From positions 4,602,001 to 4,666,000 of the forward strand of contig NZ_CP102951.1 in NCBI RefSeq assembly GCF_024741815.1: 64,000 bases of DNA, given 5' to 3'. Below the pieces are notes generated by a model that was not told the origin of the DNA, did not search any database, and saw only the letters and a program-made list of their open reading frames with translations. Shown here one piece after another: positions 8,771-17,783 of the stretch; the stretch's first letter is position 1; each line of letters begins with the position of its first letter. Source of the DNA: Pseudomonas sp. LS1212. GTDB taxonomy: Bacteria > Pseudomonadota > Gammaproteobacteria > Pseudomonadales > Pseudomonadaceae. A program made the translations under genes and the position numbers.

Positions 8771-11041
8771 TTACCAGAAATACCGGACACCGATGTTCAC
8801 ACCGTAGGGCTGCTCGATATTCTCGCCATTGCTGTAGTCGAAATCGGCATGCACCTGGAAGCTCTCCGACAGCGACGCGGCCACACCGACACCCAGTTCC
8901 GCACGGGAGCCGGACAGGTCGTTGTTGAACACATTGTTGTTGACCTGCACCTCGTTGTTCTTGGCAAACTCGTGTGCATAGGCGGCCTTCACGTAAGGCT
9001 GCACATTACGCCCCTGGCCCAGATCGAAGGTGCGCCCAACCGTGGCCCCGACCTTGCCCAGCAAGGAACGGGTGCGGTCGCCTTCGGCATTCAGGCCATT
9101 GCTCAGCGCATAGTCCCTGGACTGAATCACCACAGCCGACAACTGACTGAACGGTTCGAGGAAGTAGCCATCATCGAGCTTGATATGGCGACCGACTTCC
9201 ACCGACCCACCCACACCGTGATTGTCGTAGTCGCCCTTGGCCCGTTCACCGTCACTGAGTGCTACTTTCGCGTTGTTCTGGAAGCGGTTGAACTTCAGCA
9301 CACCGTCGAAGTAGTACCCTGTGTCCGCGTCGAGCCAGGTGGTATAGGCACCGGCATAGTAACTCTCGACCGTCCCCGAAGTACCCCGGTTCAGGTCCAG
9401 ATCCGACTTGCTATGCCCTGCCAGCAGCCCCACCAGCCATTGCCCGTCGCCGACCGGCAACGGCGCATCGGCGCCCAGGGAAATGCCCTGCTGGGTTTGC
9501 TGATAGCCCACCCCGGAAGCATCGGCGACGTTGTACTTGTTGCCATAAGTACGAATCCAGCCACCCGCGCGCTTGCCGCCGCTGTAGCGCAATTCGCCCA
9601 TGCGGCTGCGCAGCGAAGACAACTCGCCATACCAGACGGTCGGCGCCGTGTTGAACAAGGCCAGTACCGAACGGGTGCCGGGACTCACGGTGCGGGTTTC
9701 GCCGTTCAGATACCAAGCGTTGCCATCGCGCGCCAGGTCGTAGGACCAGGCACCCAGATCGACCGGGCCATTGACCAGACTGAACTGTGCATCCCCTCCG
9801 CCGGTTTGAACCACCCGCATACGCTCGACCGCCGCAGGCTCGGTTCCGCTGCTGCTGATCAACAGGCCGTGATTACCTGTGGCCGTGCCGGTTACATTGA
9901 GGCGATCGCTTTCGCCGGTGGCGAAGTTCGAGGCCATCACAAAGGTGCCATTGCCCGACAGGCTGCCGACGTTCAGCGTATAGAACGCCTGCGGGTCGCC
10001 GAATGAAACACGGCCACCGTTCAAGGCCAAACTGTTGAGCTCATTGTCACCCGTCAAGACCCAGGTCGCTTCGCTGTTGATCGCCAGGCTGGTGACATTG
10101 TCCATGCGCCCGGTGAGTATCGACTGGTTGCTCAGCACTACATTGGCGGTACTGCCCGGCGCCGCGATCACGTCGCCGGTCAAGGTCGCCTGATCGAGCG
10201 TGAGGTTGGCGGTGCTGGCGTCCGCTACCTGTATGTTGCCAGTCAAGGCAGCATTATTGACGCGAAAAGTCGCGGTGGCTGCGCCAGCCACCTCCAGTAC
10301 ATTGCCGTTGTTGCCGGTCAGGGTTGTGCCATTGAGTACGGCGATTTCGGCGGTTACACCGTCGTTGACAAGGATCGCCGCACCGTTTTGCCCGACCACA
10401 GTAGTATTGTCCAGGCTCAACACAGCGCCCTGATCGCTGGCCGAAGTGTCCCGACGCATTAATATGCCCTGTTGGGCACCGGTGATGCTGCCCCCGGACG
10501 CCGTCACCCGCCCGCCCAGGATATTCACGCCATTACTGCCTGCGCCGGTTCCGAAAATGTGCGAATCGGTCAAGCGAATCTGACTGTAAGCAGAAGCCGA
10601 GGCACCGACCGTACTCCCACTGATAGTGCTGTTACTGACCACCGCGGTAGAGCCGGTGGTGGTAGAAATCACCCGTGCGGCGAACAATCCGCCCCCGGCC
10701 GTATTGGTCACTCGGGTACCACTAAGATTGGCTTGACTGTTGCTCAAGCGAATACCGGCAAGCGCCGAGGCGGAGACCGCTCCCCCCGCCAGGTTCAAGG
10801 TCGATCCCGTCGTCACTTCGATATCTTGAGTCGAGGCGCCCTGTGCATTCAGCGTGCCGCCATTGATGACCTGATAACTATTGGTTGGCGTCGTAGCATC
10901 AATGTTCCTGACTACACCGTCTACGACCTCTGGCGCCGCATCAGCATACTTGCTCAACAACGACAGTGGCATTATCGCCAGCACCGTGAGCAATGTGCGG
11001 AAACACGGCCAGGTGAAACGCCTGATTCGATTTCCCTGCAT
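8771..11041 (-). CDS. Pertactin-like autotransporter (type Va secretion)
   Basis: About 756 aa from the ATG at 11041. An in-frame GTG at 11098 with GAGGG six bases upstream is an alternative that would add 19 residues. A long signal region ends at SKYADA. The passenger (to about residue 490) is low-complexity Ser/Thr/Asn-rich sequence with rung-like repeats such as GNIQVADASTANLTLDQATLTGDV, as in right-handed beta-helices. A pertactin-type junction (GNAWYLNGETR) leads into a C-terminal beta-barrel of about 260 residues ending GVNIGVRYFW. No protease triad or RGD motif was seen in the passenger. It is probably a surface adhesin or biofilm factor, but no specific ligand can be named. Confidence 0.88.
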   Translation of the reverse strand: MQGNRIRRFTWPCFRTLLTVLAIMPLSLLSKYADAAPEVVDGVVRNIDATTPTNSYQVINGGTLNAQGASTQDIEVTTGSTLNLAGGAVSASALAGIRLSNSQANLSGTRVTNTAGGGLFAARVISTTTGSTAVVSNSTISGSTVGASASAYSQIRLTDSHIFGTGAGSNGVNILGGRVTASGGSITGAQQGILMRRDTSASDQGAVLSLDNTTVVGQNGAAILVNDGVTAEIAVLNGTTLTGNNGNVLEVAGAATATFRVNNAALTGNIQVADASTANLTLDQATLTGDVIAAPGSTANVVLSNQSILTGRMDNVTSLAINSEATWVLTGDNELNSLALNGGRVSFGDPQAFYTLNVGSLSGNGTFVMASNFATGESDRLNVTGTATGNHGLLISSSGTEPAAVERMRVVQTGGGDAQFSLVNGPVDLGAWSYDLARDGNAWYLNGETRTVSPGTRSVLALFNTAPTVWYGELSSLRSRMGELRYSGGKRAGGWIRTYGNKYNVADASGVGYQQTQQGISLGADAPLPVGDGQWLVGLLAGHSKSDLDLNRGTSGTVESYYAGAYTTWLDADTGYYFDGVLKFNRFQNNAKVALSDGERAKGDYDNHGVGGSVEVGRHIKLDDGYFLEPFSQLSAVVIQSRDYALSNGLNAEGDRTRSLLGKVGATVGRTFDLGQGRNVQPYVKAAYAHEFAKNNEVQVNNNVFNNDLSGSRAELGVGVAASLSESFQVHADFDYSNGENIEQPYGVNIGVRYFW

Positions 11042-11127
11042 GTTAAACAACCCTATTCTGCTGATAGAAACATCTCGAAACCTGATGAGCTCTGTCACTA
11101 CTGACCCTCAAGTTCCAAGCGGCGCTG

Positions 11128-11170
11128 ATCCTACAGGCTAACGTAGGATAGATATGTAGGAAAAATCCTA
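11128..11170. promoter_or_regulatory. Paired TAGGA-type palindromes upstream of the autotransporter
   Basis: Two neighbouring dyads share the same half-site: ATCCTAC-N8-GTAGGAT at 11128-11149 and TAGGA-N4-TCCTA at 11157-11170. They lie 30-130 bp upstream of the two possible autotransporter starts. TAGGA-N4-TCCTA has the form of NarL/FixJ/RcsB-type response-regulator boxes, so a two-component operator is a reasonable guess. No regulator gene of that type lies beside it. Confidence 0.5.
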
Positions 11171-11274
11171 TGCAATTAAGAGCAAATCCGACATCGACGA
11201 TCGCTCGATCATCGCAACCTTGGGTGGCACCCAAATTTCCTTTTGCAAGAGCGATCAACTTTAATTATCCGGAA

Positions 11275-11303
11275 GTAGCCTGAAGGAAATTCCTTCAGGC
11301 TAC
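11275..11303. terminator. Perfect 14-bp palindrome after the first Ig-module gene
   Basis: GTAGCCTGAAGGAA at 11275-11288, one spacer base, then its exact complement at 11290-11303. On the plus strand it is followed by TTTTATT. The gene ending at 11324 is on the minus strand, where the downstream flank is only weakly T-rich. It may act as a terminator in either direction or mainly block read-through into the 13312-11324 gene. Confidence 0.6.
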
Positions 11304-11323
11304 TTTTATTCCAACATCCAGAC

Positions 11324-13312
11324 TCAATTAGTCGGACCGCAAATGACCCCGCCCGGTTTTACTCGACTGAAGTTGACATAGTTACTTTCCGACATACCGG
11401 CCACATCACCCGCTTTCATAATATGCCAGCGAGCTTCGATTGATCCATCGGTCACCAACGACAGATGAGGGCTGCCCCACGGCACAATAACATTCGCGGT
11501 ATTACTACTGGCGTCCGTTGCAGTAACTCGGTACTCAAAAGTGCTTCGTGTCGCTTCGACAGGATTCATAGGCGGGCCGTCCGCAGGGATACGGACGCTA
11601 TGCATCACCCAATGCACGGTGATGAGATCGTTCTCGCTCAGGTTTGTGTAATTGATCCGAACCGTCACCCCATTGATCCAGGGAGTGTTGCTGCAGTTTA
11701 TGATATTAAGCGCCGTGTTCCGCAGCGGGAACGTCGGCAAGGTCAGATCTTCAAGGTTATTCACCGACACCTCGACCTTCGTATCGGGCGACTGTTGGTA
11801 GTTTTCTGCTGTCAGGTTCGCGTAGATCCGATAGAACGCGGGAATCGAACCATTACCAATCGTCTCGATGGTGGCGGATAGCAGCGTAACCTTTACTTCG
11901 CCAGCATCTATCTCACCTTGGGTGATTGAGTGCGCAGTACCGACAGGCGTTGTGATGTCGTTATAAAAAACCCGAATGACTTCACCGACGTTAATAGGTG
12001 TATACAACGGGACAGTAATTACCGCGTCCTTGCCTTTTTCCGCCACCGTCAGTTTGTTCGGTTCGGCAGCACCGTCACCCAGGACCACCAGGAGCTCGAG
12101 ATCGGGGTTGACCGGATTCGGCCGCTCCGGATTCACCGGCCCGATCACGCTCAGGTCAACAGGCACCACCAGGACTTCGGAGGGGTCAGACTCTATATTG
12201 CCGCGATAGACCTTATAACTGACGTTGGCATCATAGAGGTCGCCGAACTGCGAAACCGTTGTCCAACTTACCACTACGTTGTCGGCGGGATAGATAAACT
12301 CCGGCTGCACCGCGCCATTCCAGTTGACGACAATCCTGTCGCCCGGCAGAGCACCCGTGTACGAGTCAACAAACACCAGTACGCCATCAGATGCGTCCTC
12401 AAGGTTGACCGGCGACTCTGGCACCCTCGGCGGCCCTAGATCAACAGGTGACGAGATCAACACAACCTCGACTGTCTCCCTGATGGACGGCTGGCTGACA
12501 TTGCCCGCCCGGTCCTGCAGGGTGTAGTAAATGGTTCGCACGCCCTCACCGGCGGCCTCGATGGCTGCTTTCGGAACAGTGAACTTATGGGGTGGAGCAA
12601 CCGGGATGACCTCATCGGTAACAATCCTGTTGCCGTCTCCCCAGTAAACGCTGAAGGTGTCGCCAATTCGGTAGCCAAAAACGCCCGGGATGGTCAACTC
12701 GACACCATTATTGGTATTCAAATATTCGATGGTGATCGTTTTAGGGCGCGGTAAATCGGCGGGCAGTTCAATAAGCGTGGGCGGGCTCCCCAAGGCGGGG
12801 TCTTGGGTATCGACAAAATAGAAGGCCGGATCGGAAAGTTCTTCGTTCCCGGAGGTAGCATCGACCACTGTATAGGTGATCATATGTTGGCCATGGGTAT
12901 TGGTATGTACACCTGCCGGAATAAAAAGCTCACCGGTCCAACTATCGTACGGTGGTGTGACAGTCTGCCGCCCCCGTTCGACCCCATCAATCAAGAAGTA
13001 AATGATGTATGAAATTTCTGCTACATCAGGCCAAAGCGGCACCGTCACATCCAAACCATATTCCCTCTCTGCCTTGGGCAGCAGGTTATCCTGGTTATCA
13101 CCGTTATCAGGTAATGTATTCCTGAAGCTCAGTACATCCAGTGCTGCAACCCCGATCGCTCTTTCGGCCAGTTCACGTAATTCATCCGACAACGAGGCAG
13201 GTAATACCATCTGGGTCCGCGGGCGGTTTGTCGCCCTGGCCTGGCTTTCCTTAATTGCAATTTGCGTTTTCAGCTGTTTGAGTTCGCTGGGAACTTTCTC
13301 GTAATCCGACAT
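11324..13312 (-). CDS. Multi-module Ig-like-fold protein of unknown function (copy 1)
   Basis: 662 aa, not recognised as a named family. After a charged helical N-terminus (about 1-60, MSDYEKVPSELKQLKTQ) it consists of about five related modules of about 110 residues. Each carries a G-[DE]-x-[IF]-x-V-x-[WY] core, for example RIGDTFSVYWGDG, LPGDRIVVNWNG and NVGEVIRVFYND, and beta-rich YY/YR segments such as RTIYYTLQDRAGN. This suggests a string of Ig-like or bacterial Big-type domains. No signal peptide or membrane helix is visible, so it may stay in the cytoplasm or be exported without cleavage. The next gene upstream is a clear paralogue. RBS GGGAGA precedes the ATG. Confidence 0.75.
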   Translation of the reverse strand: MSDYEKVPSELKQLKTQIAIKESQARATNRPRTQMVLPASLSDELRELAERAIGVAALDVLSFRNTLPDNGDNQDNLLPKAEREYGLDVTVPLWPDVAEISYIIYFLIDGVERGRQTVTPPYDSWTGELFIPAGVHTNTHGQHMITYTVVDATSGNEELSDPAFYFVDTQDPALGSPPTLIELPADLPRPKTITIEYLNTNNGVELTIPGVFGYRIGDTFSVYWGDGNRIVTDEVIPVAPPHKFTVPKAAIEAAGEGVRTIYYTLQDRAGNVSQPSIRETVEVVLISSPVDLGPPRVPESPVNLEDASDGVLVFVDSYTGALPGDRIVVNWNGAVQPEFIYPADNVVVSWTTVSQFGDLYDANVSYKVYRGNIESDPSEVLVVPVDLSVIGPVNPERPNPVNPDLELLVVLGDGAAEPNKLTVAEKGKDAVITVPLYTPINVGEVIRVFYNDITTPVGTAHSITQGEIDAGEVKVTLLSATIETIGNGSIPAFYRIYANLTAENYQQSPDTKVEVSVNNLEDLTLPTFPLRNTALNIINCSNTPWINGVTVRINYTNLSENDLITVHWVMHSVRIPADGPPMNPVEATRSTFEYRVTATDASSNTANVIVPWGSPHLSLVTDGSIEARWHIMKAGDVAGMSESNYVNFSRVKPGGVICGPTN

Positions 13313-13415
13313 GCTGCAATCTCCCTATATGAAATAATACGCTCAACACATCCGGGACTACCCAAAAACATCCCCTTGATGCTTGGTTCAGTAAACAACT
13401 TTTTTCCAGGCCGCA

Positions 13416-13437
13416 CACCTATCAGAAATGACAGGTG
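13416..13437. promoter_or_regulatory. Dyad operator-like element upstream of Ig-module gene copy 1
   Basis: CACCTATCA-GAAA-TGACAGGTG: 9-bp arms with one mismatch, centred about 114 bp before the start codon at 13312. The same core is found at 15744-15762 the same distance upstream of the paralogue, which argues for a shared regulator site or a structured leader element. Confidence 0.6.
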
Positions 13438-13627
13438 CGCGAATGAAAAAAGTGTGCTCTTGCCCACCAGAAGCAGGGGCGTACTCAACACAGAGAAATA
13501 TATGGCCTTTAACAATAAAAGCAGCCGCTATAAGTCCAAAACGTTCTTCAAATAATAAATCGAACGATAGTGGACTGCCGCCCTGCCCACTTGGGAGCGG
13601 AGGTTTTTTGAAATGCAGAAATGTAAA

Positions 13628-13656
13628 CCCGGCACGTCGCCATAGCGAGTGCCGGG
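13628..13656 (-). terminator. Probable terminator of Ig-module gene copy 2
   Basis: CCCGGCAC at 13628-13635 pairs with GTGCCGGG at 13649-13656 across a 13-base loop. Read on the minus strand it is followed by TTTACATTT, a moderate T-rich tail. It lies 44 bp after the stop of the 15634-13700 gene. Confidence 0.6.
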
Positions 13657-13699
13657 AATAGGGCTTCCTACAAGAGCGTTGCGCTCTTCGTCGCTCTAC

Positions 13700-15634
13700 T
13701 TACCATGTCGGATCCACCCTTAAGATATCTCCCATGCATGGCTCCGTCGCGCCTGGTCGCACGAGGGAAATCTTGAGCAATGCGGCTGGCGCCGTGCCTG
13801 GCGTGCCATCAGCCTTGGTCAGCCTATAACTGGCCAACGCCGAGCCATCCTGCAGCCCAAGAGGAAGGACCAGGGTGTCAAACGGCAGCACATTGATCAC
13901 GGCCCCTTCGATCGCTTCGGTGGCCGATAGCGTTTTTTCGAAAACATGTGCGGCGCCTTCGATAGGTTGCTCGCCGTTCTCGGTCCTGCAGAGTTGCCAG
14001 GACAGCTCGATCAGATCCCCTTCGGACAAACGCACAGCATCGCCAGGCACCTTCACCTTGATGCCTTCCCACGGTTTGACGGCGCAGTTGACCCAGCCCC
14101 AGAGCGTGGCATCCGGGAAGCTGACTTCCTTGAGCCCTTCAACCACCGTCACCGCTACCCGCACCAATGTCTCCCGCGCGCGCTGCCGGTTAATGCCATT
14201 GAACGTCCAGTAATACACCGGCAAGGCCGAGCTGTTGCCGACCGACTCGACAATTGCCCAAGGCACCGTGAAGGCAACCTCCTGCCCACCGACATCGCCT
14301 GGCCGCACCGTATAGGTGGCGGCAGTCGAGGGGTACGCTCCCCAGTACAGCTCCAGTACCTCGCCTGCAACAGGGTTTTCATACAGGGGCACAACCACGC
14401 GAGCATCGCGACCATGGTCGGCGCCTGTCAGGACGTTATCTCCCGTACTGCCTTTGACCACCACCCGCTCGAGCTGCCGGTTGACAGGTTCAGGGCCTTC
14501 GGGGTCCGGTCCGGCGACCGTCAGGTTCACATTGAAGCTGATCGACGGGGAGTTTTGCGCCGGCTGGGCGCCTCGCCTCAATTGGTAATACACCGTGCAG
14601 GGCACTTCAGCGGCAAAGCCATCGGCAGACAGCACAGCCCATTGCACCGGAATCTGCAATGGCCACACCGGGTTGACGCCAAGCGTAACAGGCGGCAAAG
14701 GCCGGCCGTTCCAAAAGGCCTGGATCACATCCCCGGCGATGGCCTCCTCGATCCGCGGAATATGCACTTCAACCCCAATACGGGCATCGGCCAGGTTGAT
14801 CAACCGGTCCGGCACAGCCTGCGGCACGATCGGGGCCGGCAAGAGGATCGGCACTTCCGACAACCGGACTTGTATCGCCACCGGAGGAGAGGAGTCATTG
14901 CGGTTACCGGCTCGGTCGACCAGCACGTAATAGGCGTTAAACAAGCCGTCGCCTTTCTCTCGAATGACATCACCGCCGTAGGAAATTTCGATCAGCTCCC
15001 CCGGGAGCAAATGTCCGGGCCCTATGGTCAAGCTTCCAACAGGTTGAGCCTCCGTTGAGGTCAGCCCCCAGTAGAATTCGACCCGATCTTGCAGGCGGAT
15101 ATCGTCCCAGCGCGGCACTGTGGCGTCCACCCGATCGAAATGGGCATCCAGATACGCCTGTGTCACCCCTTGGCTGATAACCTCGGGATCGAACTCCAGC
15201 ACCAGGCCGGGGTTATCGCCATTGGGTGCTCGGTGGTCAATATTGACCTTGATCGCGTGCGAGTCGGTAGGGTTACCGTTGTTCAGCGTCACTCTGTAGT
15301 TCAGAGAATGGATGCCGGGGGTATTGAAAAGGGTCGACTCAATGGTGCCGATGAAAGGAAAGTCGACGTCAGGAAGGAATGGCGCGTCCAGGTAATAGGT
15401 TTCGACGACTCCCCCTCTCCAGAGAAACTCGATAGTCGTGCGATCGCCTGGATCGTTTTCGTAATTCAGCCATGCTTCTGTGATTTCCACCCGCAAAGGC
15501 TGCCCCTGAAACGTCACCGGAATCAGATAGGCGTCTTCTTCGGGTAGTAACTCTAGTGCGTCCGGCACTTTCGGTGCATCCAGCAAATCGTCCGTGGGTC
15601 CTGCACTTCGCGATCGGGGTTTTCTCTGTGACAT
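13700..15634 (-). CDS. Multi-module Ig-like-fold protein of unknown function (copy 2)
   Basis: 644 aa, a paralogue of the next gene downstream, with the same five-module layout. Corresponding cores are DRTTIEFLWRGG, LQDRVEFYWG, IAGDVIQAFWNGRPLPP, VAGEVLELYWGAYP and SEGDLIELSWQL. Both copies share the linker with G-N-[SG]-S and YY/YR strands, and a Cys-x-x-x-PW segment near the C-terminus (NCAVKPWEGIKV here, NCSNTPWINGVTV in copy 1). The N-terminus is basic (MSQRKPRSRSAG) with no signal peptide. The copies are strongly diverged, so the duplication is old. GGAGAG precedes the ATG. No biochemical function can be assigned. Confidence 0.75.
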   Translation of the reverse strand: MSQRKPRSRSAGPTDDLLDAPKVPDALELLPEEDAYLIPVTFQGQPLRVEITEAWLNYENDPGDRTTIEFLWRGGVVETYYLDAPFLPDVDFPFIGTIESTLFNTPGIHSLNYRVTLNNGNPTDSHAIKVNIDHRAPNGDNPGLVLEFDPEVISQGVTQAYLDAHFDRVDATVPRWDDIRLQDRVEFYWGLTSTEAQPVGSLTIGPGHLLPGELIEISYGGDVIREKGDGLFNAYYVLVDRAGNRNDSSPPVAIQVRLSEVPILLPAPIVPQAVPDRLINLADARIGVEVHIPRIEEAIAGDVIQAFWNGRPLPPVTLGVNPVWPLQIPVQWAVLSADGFAAEVPCTVYYQLRRGAQPAQNSPSISFNVNLTVAGPDPEGPEPVNRQLERVVVKGSTGDNVLTGADHGRDARVVVPLYENPVAGEVLELYWGAYPSTAATYTVRPGDVGGQEVAFTVPWAIVESVGNSSALPVYYWTFNGINRQRARETLVRVAVTVVEGLKEVSFPDATLWGWVNCAVKPWEGIKVKVPGDAVRLSEGDLIELSWQLCRTENGEQPIEGAAHVFEKTLSATEAIEGAVINVLPFDTLVLPLGLQDGSALASYRLTKADGTPGTAPAALLKISLVRPGATEPCMGDILRVDPTW

Positions 15635-15743
15635 GTCAGCTCTCCGTGAGTAAACCGGCCAATGGCCGTCGACCTTCCGATGTGGTCACTGACCACTGAA
15701 AGAGTTACACGAGGTATTAAAAGCTCAAGCCACAGAGGCCGAT

Positions 15744-15762
15744 ACTGTCAGAAATGATAGGT
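15744..15762. promoter_or_regulatory. Dyad operator-like element upstream of Ig-module gene copy 2
   Basis: ACTGTCAGAAATGATAGGT. The CTGTCA/TGATAG arms flank the same GAAA centre as the 13416-13437 element. It is centred about 118 bp before the start codon at 15634. Confidence 0.6.
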
Positions 15763-15818
15763 CTCCCCTTCAACGCCCCCGCAATCCGACCGGCGGCACG
15801 AAGACAAACAGGTAAGCC

Positions 15819-16514
15819 CTAGAGCGCAGGCAATTTCCAGTCAATCGGCGTCAGCCCATTCTGTTCGAGGAACTTGTTGGCCCGGCTGAAATGCCCGTTA
15901 CCGATAAAGCCGCGATAGGCCGACAGTGGCGACGGATGCACCGAGGTCAGCACCAGATGCTTGGTCGCATCGATCAGCTTCTGCTTGCTCTGGGCATGTG
16001 CCCCCCACAACAGGAAGACCGTACTGGACTGATGCTCACTGACGGTCTCGATGACACGGTCGGTGAAGTGCTGCCAGCCTTTATTGGCATGAGAGGCGGC
16101 AGTGGCCCGCTCCACGGTCATGGTGGTATTGAGCAGCAGCACGCCCTGCTCGGCCCAGGACTGCAGGCAACCATGGGTCGCGATGTCGATGTTCAGGTCG
16201 CGCTTGAGCTCTTTATAGATATTGAGCAGCGACGGCGGCGTGGCGGTGCCCGGCTGGACCGAGAAGCACAAGCCATGGGCCTGGCCCGGGCCGTGGTAAG
16301 GGTCCTGCCCCAGAATCACCACTTTGACCTTATCCAGCGGCGTCGAATTGAGCGCGTTGAAAATCAGCGGTCCCGGCGGGAAGATCTCCTTGCCGGCGGC
16401 ATACTCCTGGCGCAGGAAGTCACGCAACTCAGTCATGTAGGGTTGGTCGAACTCGGCACGCAGCGCATGTTTCCAGCTCGGTTCAAGTTTGATGCGGTCG
16501 TCGTCAGTGGTCAT
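15819..16514 (-). CDS. ung: Uracil-DNA glycosylase, family 1
   Basis: 231 aa from the ATG at 16514 (MTTDDDRIKLEPSW); an upstream in-frame start at 16544 is less likely. It carries the catalytic water-activating motif GQDPYHGPGQAHGLCFSV, the LLLNTTMTVERATAASHAN loop and the minor-groove HPSPLSAYRGF motif of family-1 UDGs. It excises uracil from DNA at the start of base-excision repair. Length and motifs are intact, so it should be active. It is divergent from the enoyl-CoA hydratase-family gene with a 129-bp gap. Confidence 0.97.
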   Translation of the reverse strand: MTTDDDRIKLEPSWKHALRAEFDQPYMTELRDFLRQEYAAGKEIFPPGPLIFNALNSTPLDKVKVVILGQDPYHGPGQAHGLCFSVQPGTATPPSLLNIYKELKRDLNIDIATHGCLQSWAEQGVLLLNTTMTVERATAASHANKGWQHFTDRVIETVSEHQSSTVFLLWGAHAQSKQKLIDATKHLVLTSVHPSPLSAYRGFIGNGHFSRANKFLEQNGLTPIDWKLPAL

Positions 16515-16643
16515 GGGGTCACCCGTAAAACAATGCGCGGACACTAGGAAAGCTCGCGGTGCTTGTCAATTGATCCGACCGATAACCAACATATTCTCTG
16601 ACAGCGTACATACTTGGTAGCCACTAGCCGATAGGGGGCCACG

Positions 16644-17756
16644 ATGAACCTGGAATTCGAAGAACTCACCGGTGTCGACGGTGCACGCATTGGTGTTGCC
16701 ACGCTGGATGTCGAAAAATCGCTCAACGCCCTTTCGCTGCCAATGATCGAGGTGCTGAGCGAGCAGCTCCAGGCCTGGGCCCTGAGCCCTGAGATTGTCT
16801 GCGTATTGCTGCGCGGCAAAGGCGACAAGGCCTTTTGTGCCGGCGGCGATGTGCGCAGCCTGATCGAAGCCTGCCGCCACCACCCTGGTAACGTCCCGCC
16901 GCTGGCCGCCCACTTCTTCGCCGCCGAATATCGCCTCGACTACAGCCTGCACACCTACCCCAAGCCGTTGATCTGCTGGGGCCACGGCTATGTACTGGGC
17001 GGCGGCATGGGGTTGTTGCAGGGCGCCAGCATTCGCATCGTCACCCCCAGCAGCCGGCTGGCCATGCCGGAGATCAGCATTGGTTTGTACCCGGATGTCG
17101 GGGCCAGCTGGTTTCTGACGCGCATGCCGGGCAAGTTGGGCCTGTTCCTGGGGCTGACCGGTGCCCACATCAATGCCCGCGATGCGCTGGACCTGGGCCT
17201 GGCGGATCGATTTCTGCGTGAAGACCAGCAAGCGAACCTGATCGAAGGCTTGTTGCAATTGAACTGGCAGGAACAGACCGCCATGCAACTCAACAGCCTG
17301 CTCAAGGCCCTTGCGCAAGAAGCGCAGCCGCTGTTGCCCGAAGCCCAGTGGCTGCCTCGCAGGCAGCAGATCGACAACCTGCTCGATGTCAGCGACCCGG
17401 TCTGTGCCTGGCGCGCCATCGCGCGCCTGCAGCAAAACAGCGACGCCACCTTGAGCCGCGCCGCGCGCACCCTCGTCGAAGGCTGTCCGCTGACCGCCCA
17501 TCTGGTCTGGCAACAGATTGTCCGCGCCCGGTATCTGTCCCTGGCCCAGGTGTTCCAGATGGAATACACCATGAGCCTCAACTGCTGCCGCCACCCGGAA
17601 TTCAGCGAGGGGGTGCGCGCACGACTGATCGACAAGGACAACAAGCCGCGTTGGCATTGGCCGGACATTGCCAGCATTCCCGAGGCCGTGGTTCAAGCGC
17701 ACTTCGCCAAAGCCTGGGAGGGCCGCCATCCGTTGGCGGATTTATCGGCGTATTGA
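16644..17756 (+). CDS. Enoyl-CoA hydratase/isomerase family protein (3-hydroxyisobutyryl-CoA hydrolase-like)
   Basis: 370 aa. The crotonase fold is shown by GDKAFCAGGDVRSL and the oxyanion-hole segment GHGYVLGGGMGLLQGA. The following stretch MPEISIGLYPDVGASWFLTR and the Gly-rich LGLTGAHINARDAL are characteristic of the HIBYL-CoA hydrolase branch used in valine breakdown. The long C-terminal region, with NDNAT-like QNSDATLSRAARTL and MEYTMSLNCC, also fits that branch better than a simple enoyl-CoA hydratase. It stands alone between ung and a small lipoprotein gene, so the substrate is not fixed by context. Confidence 0.85.
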   Translation: MNLEFEELTGVDGARIGVATLDVEKSLNALSLPMIEVLSEQLQAWALSPEIVCVLLRGKGDKAFCAGGDVRSLIEACRHHPGNVPPLAAHFFAAEYRLDYSLHTYPKPLICWGHGYVLGGGMGLLQGASIRIVTPSSRLAMPEISIGLYPDVGASWFLTRMPGKLGLFLGLTGAHINARDALDLGLADRFLREDQQANLIEGLLQLNWQEQTAMQLNSLLKALAQEAQPLLPEAQWLPRRQQIDNLLDVSDPVCAWRAIARLQQNSDATLSRAARTLVEGCPLTAHLVWQQIVRARYLSLAQVFQMEYTMSLNCCRHPEFSEGVRARLIDKDNKPRWHWPDIASIPEAVVQAHFAKAWEGRHPLADLSAY

Positions 17757-17783
17757 GGGTCGAATGCTGGCCGGCACCTGCTT

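Larger units (their letters stand above)
13313..13699. other. 387-bp intergenic region between the Ig-module paralogues
   Basis: It contains the promoter side of copy 1 (including the dyad at 13416-13437), an AT-rich stretch near 13520-13560 and, close to the end of copy 2, a hairpin candidate at 13628-13656. I found no convincing gene; short open frames here lack family resemblance and ribosome-binding sites. Confidence 0.6.

Noticed and set aside
8420..10006. Plus-strand open frame of 528 codons over abrB and the autotransporter
   Set aside because: It runs through the end of one real gene and antisense to another with strong domain support; no motif supports it.
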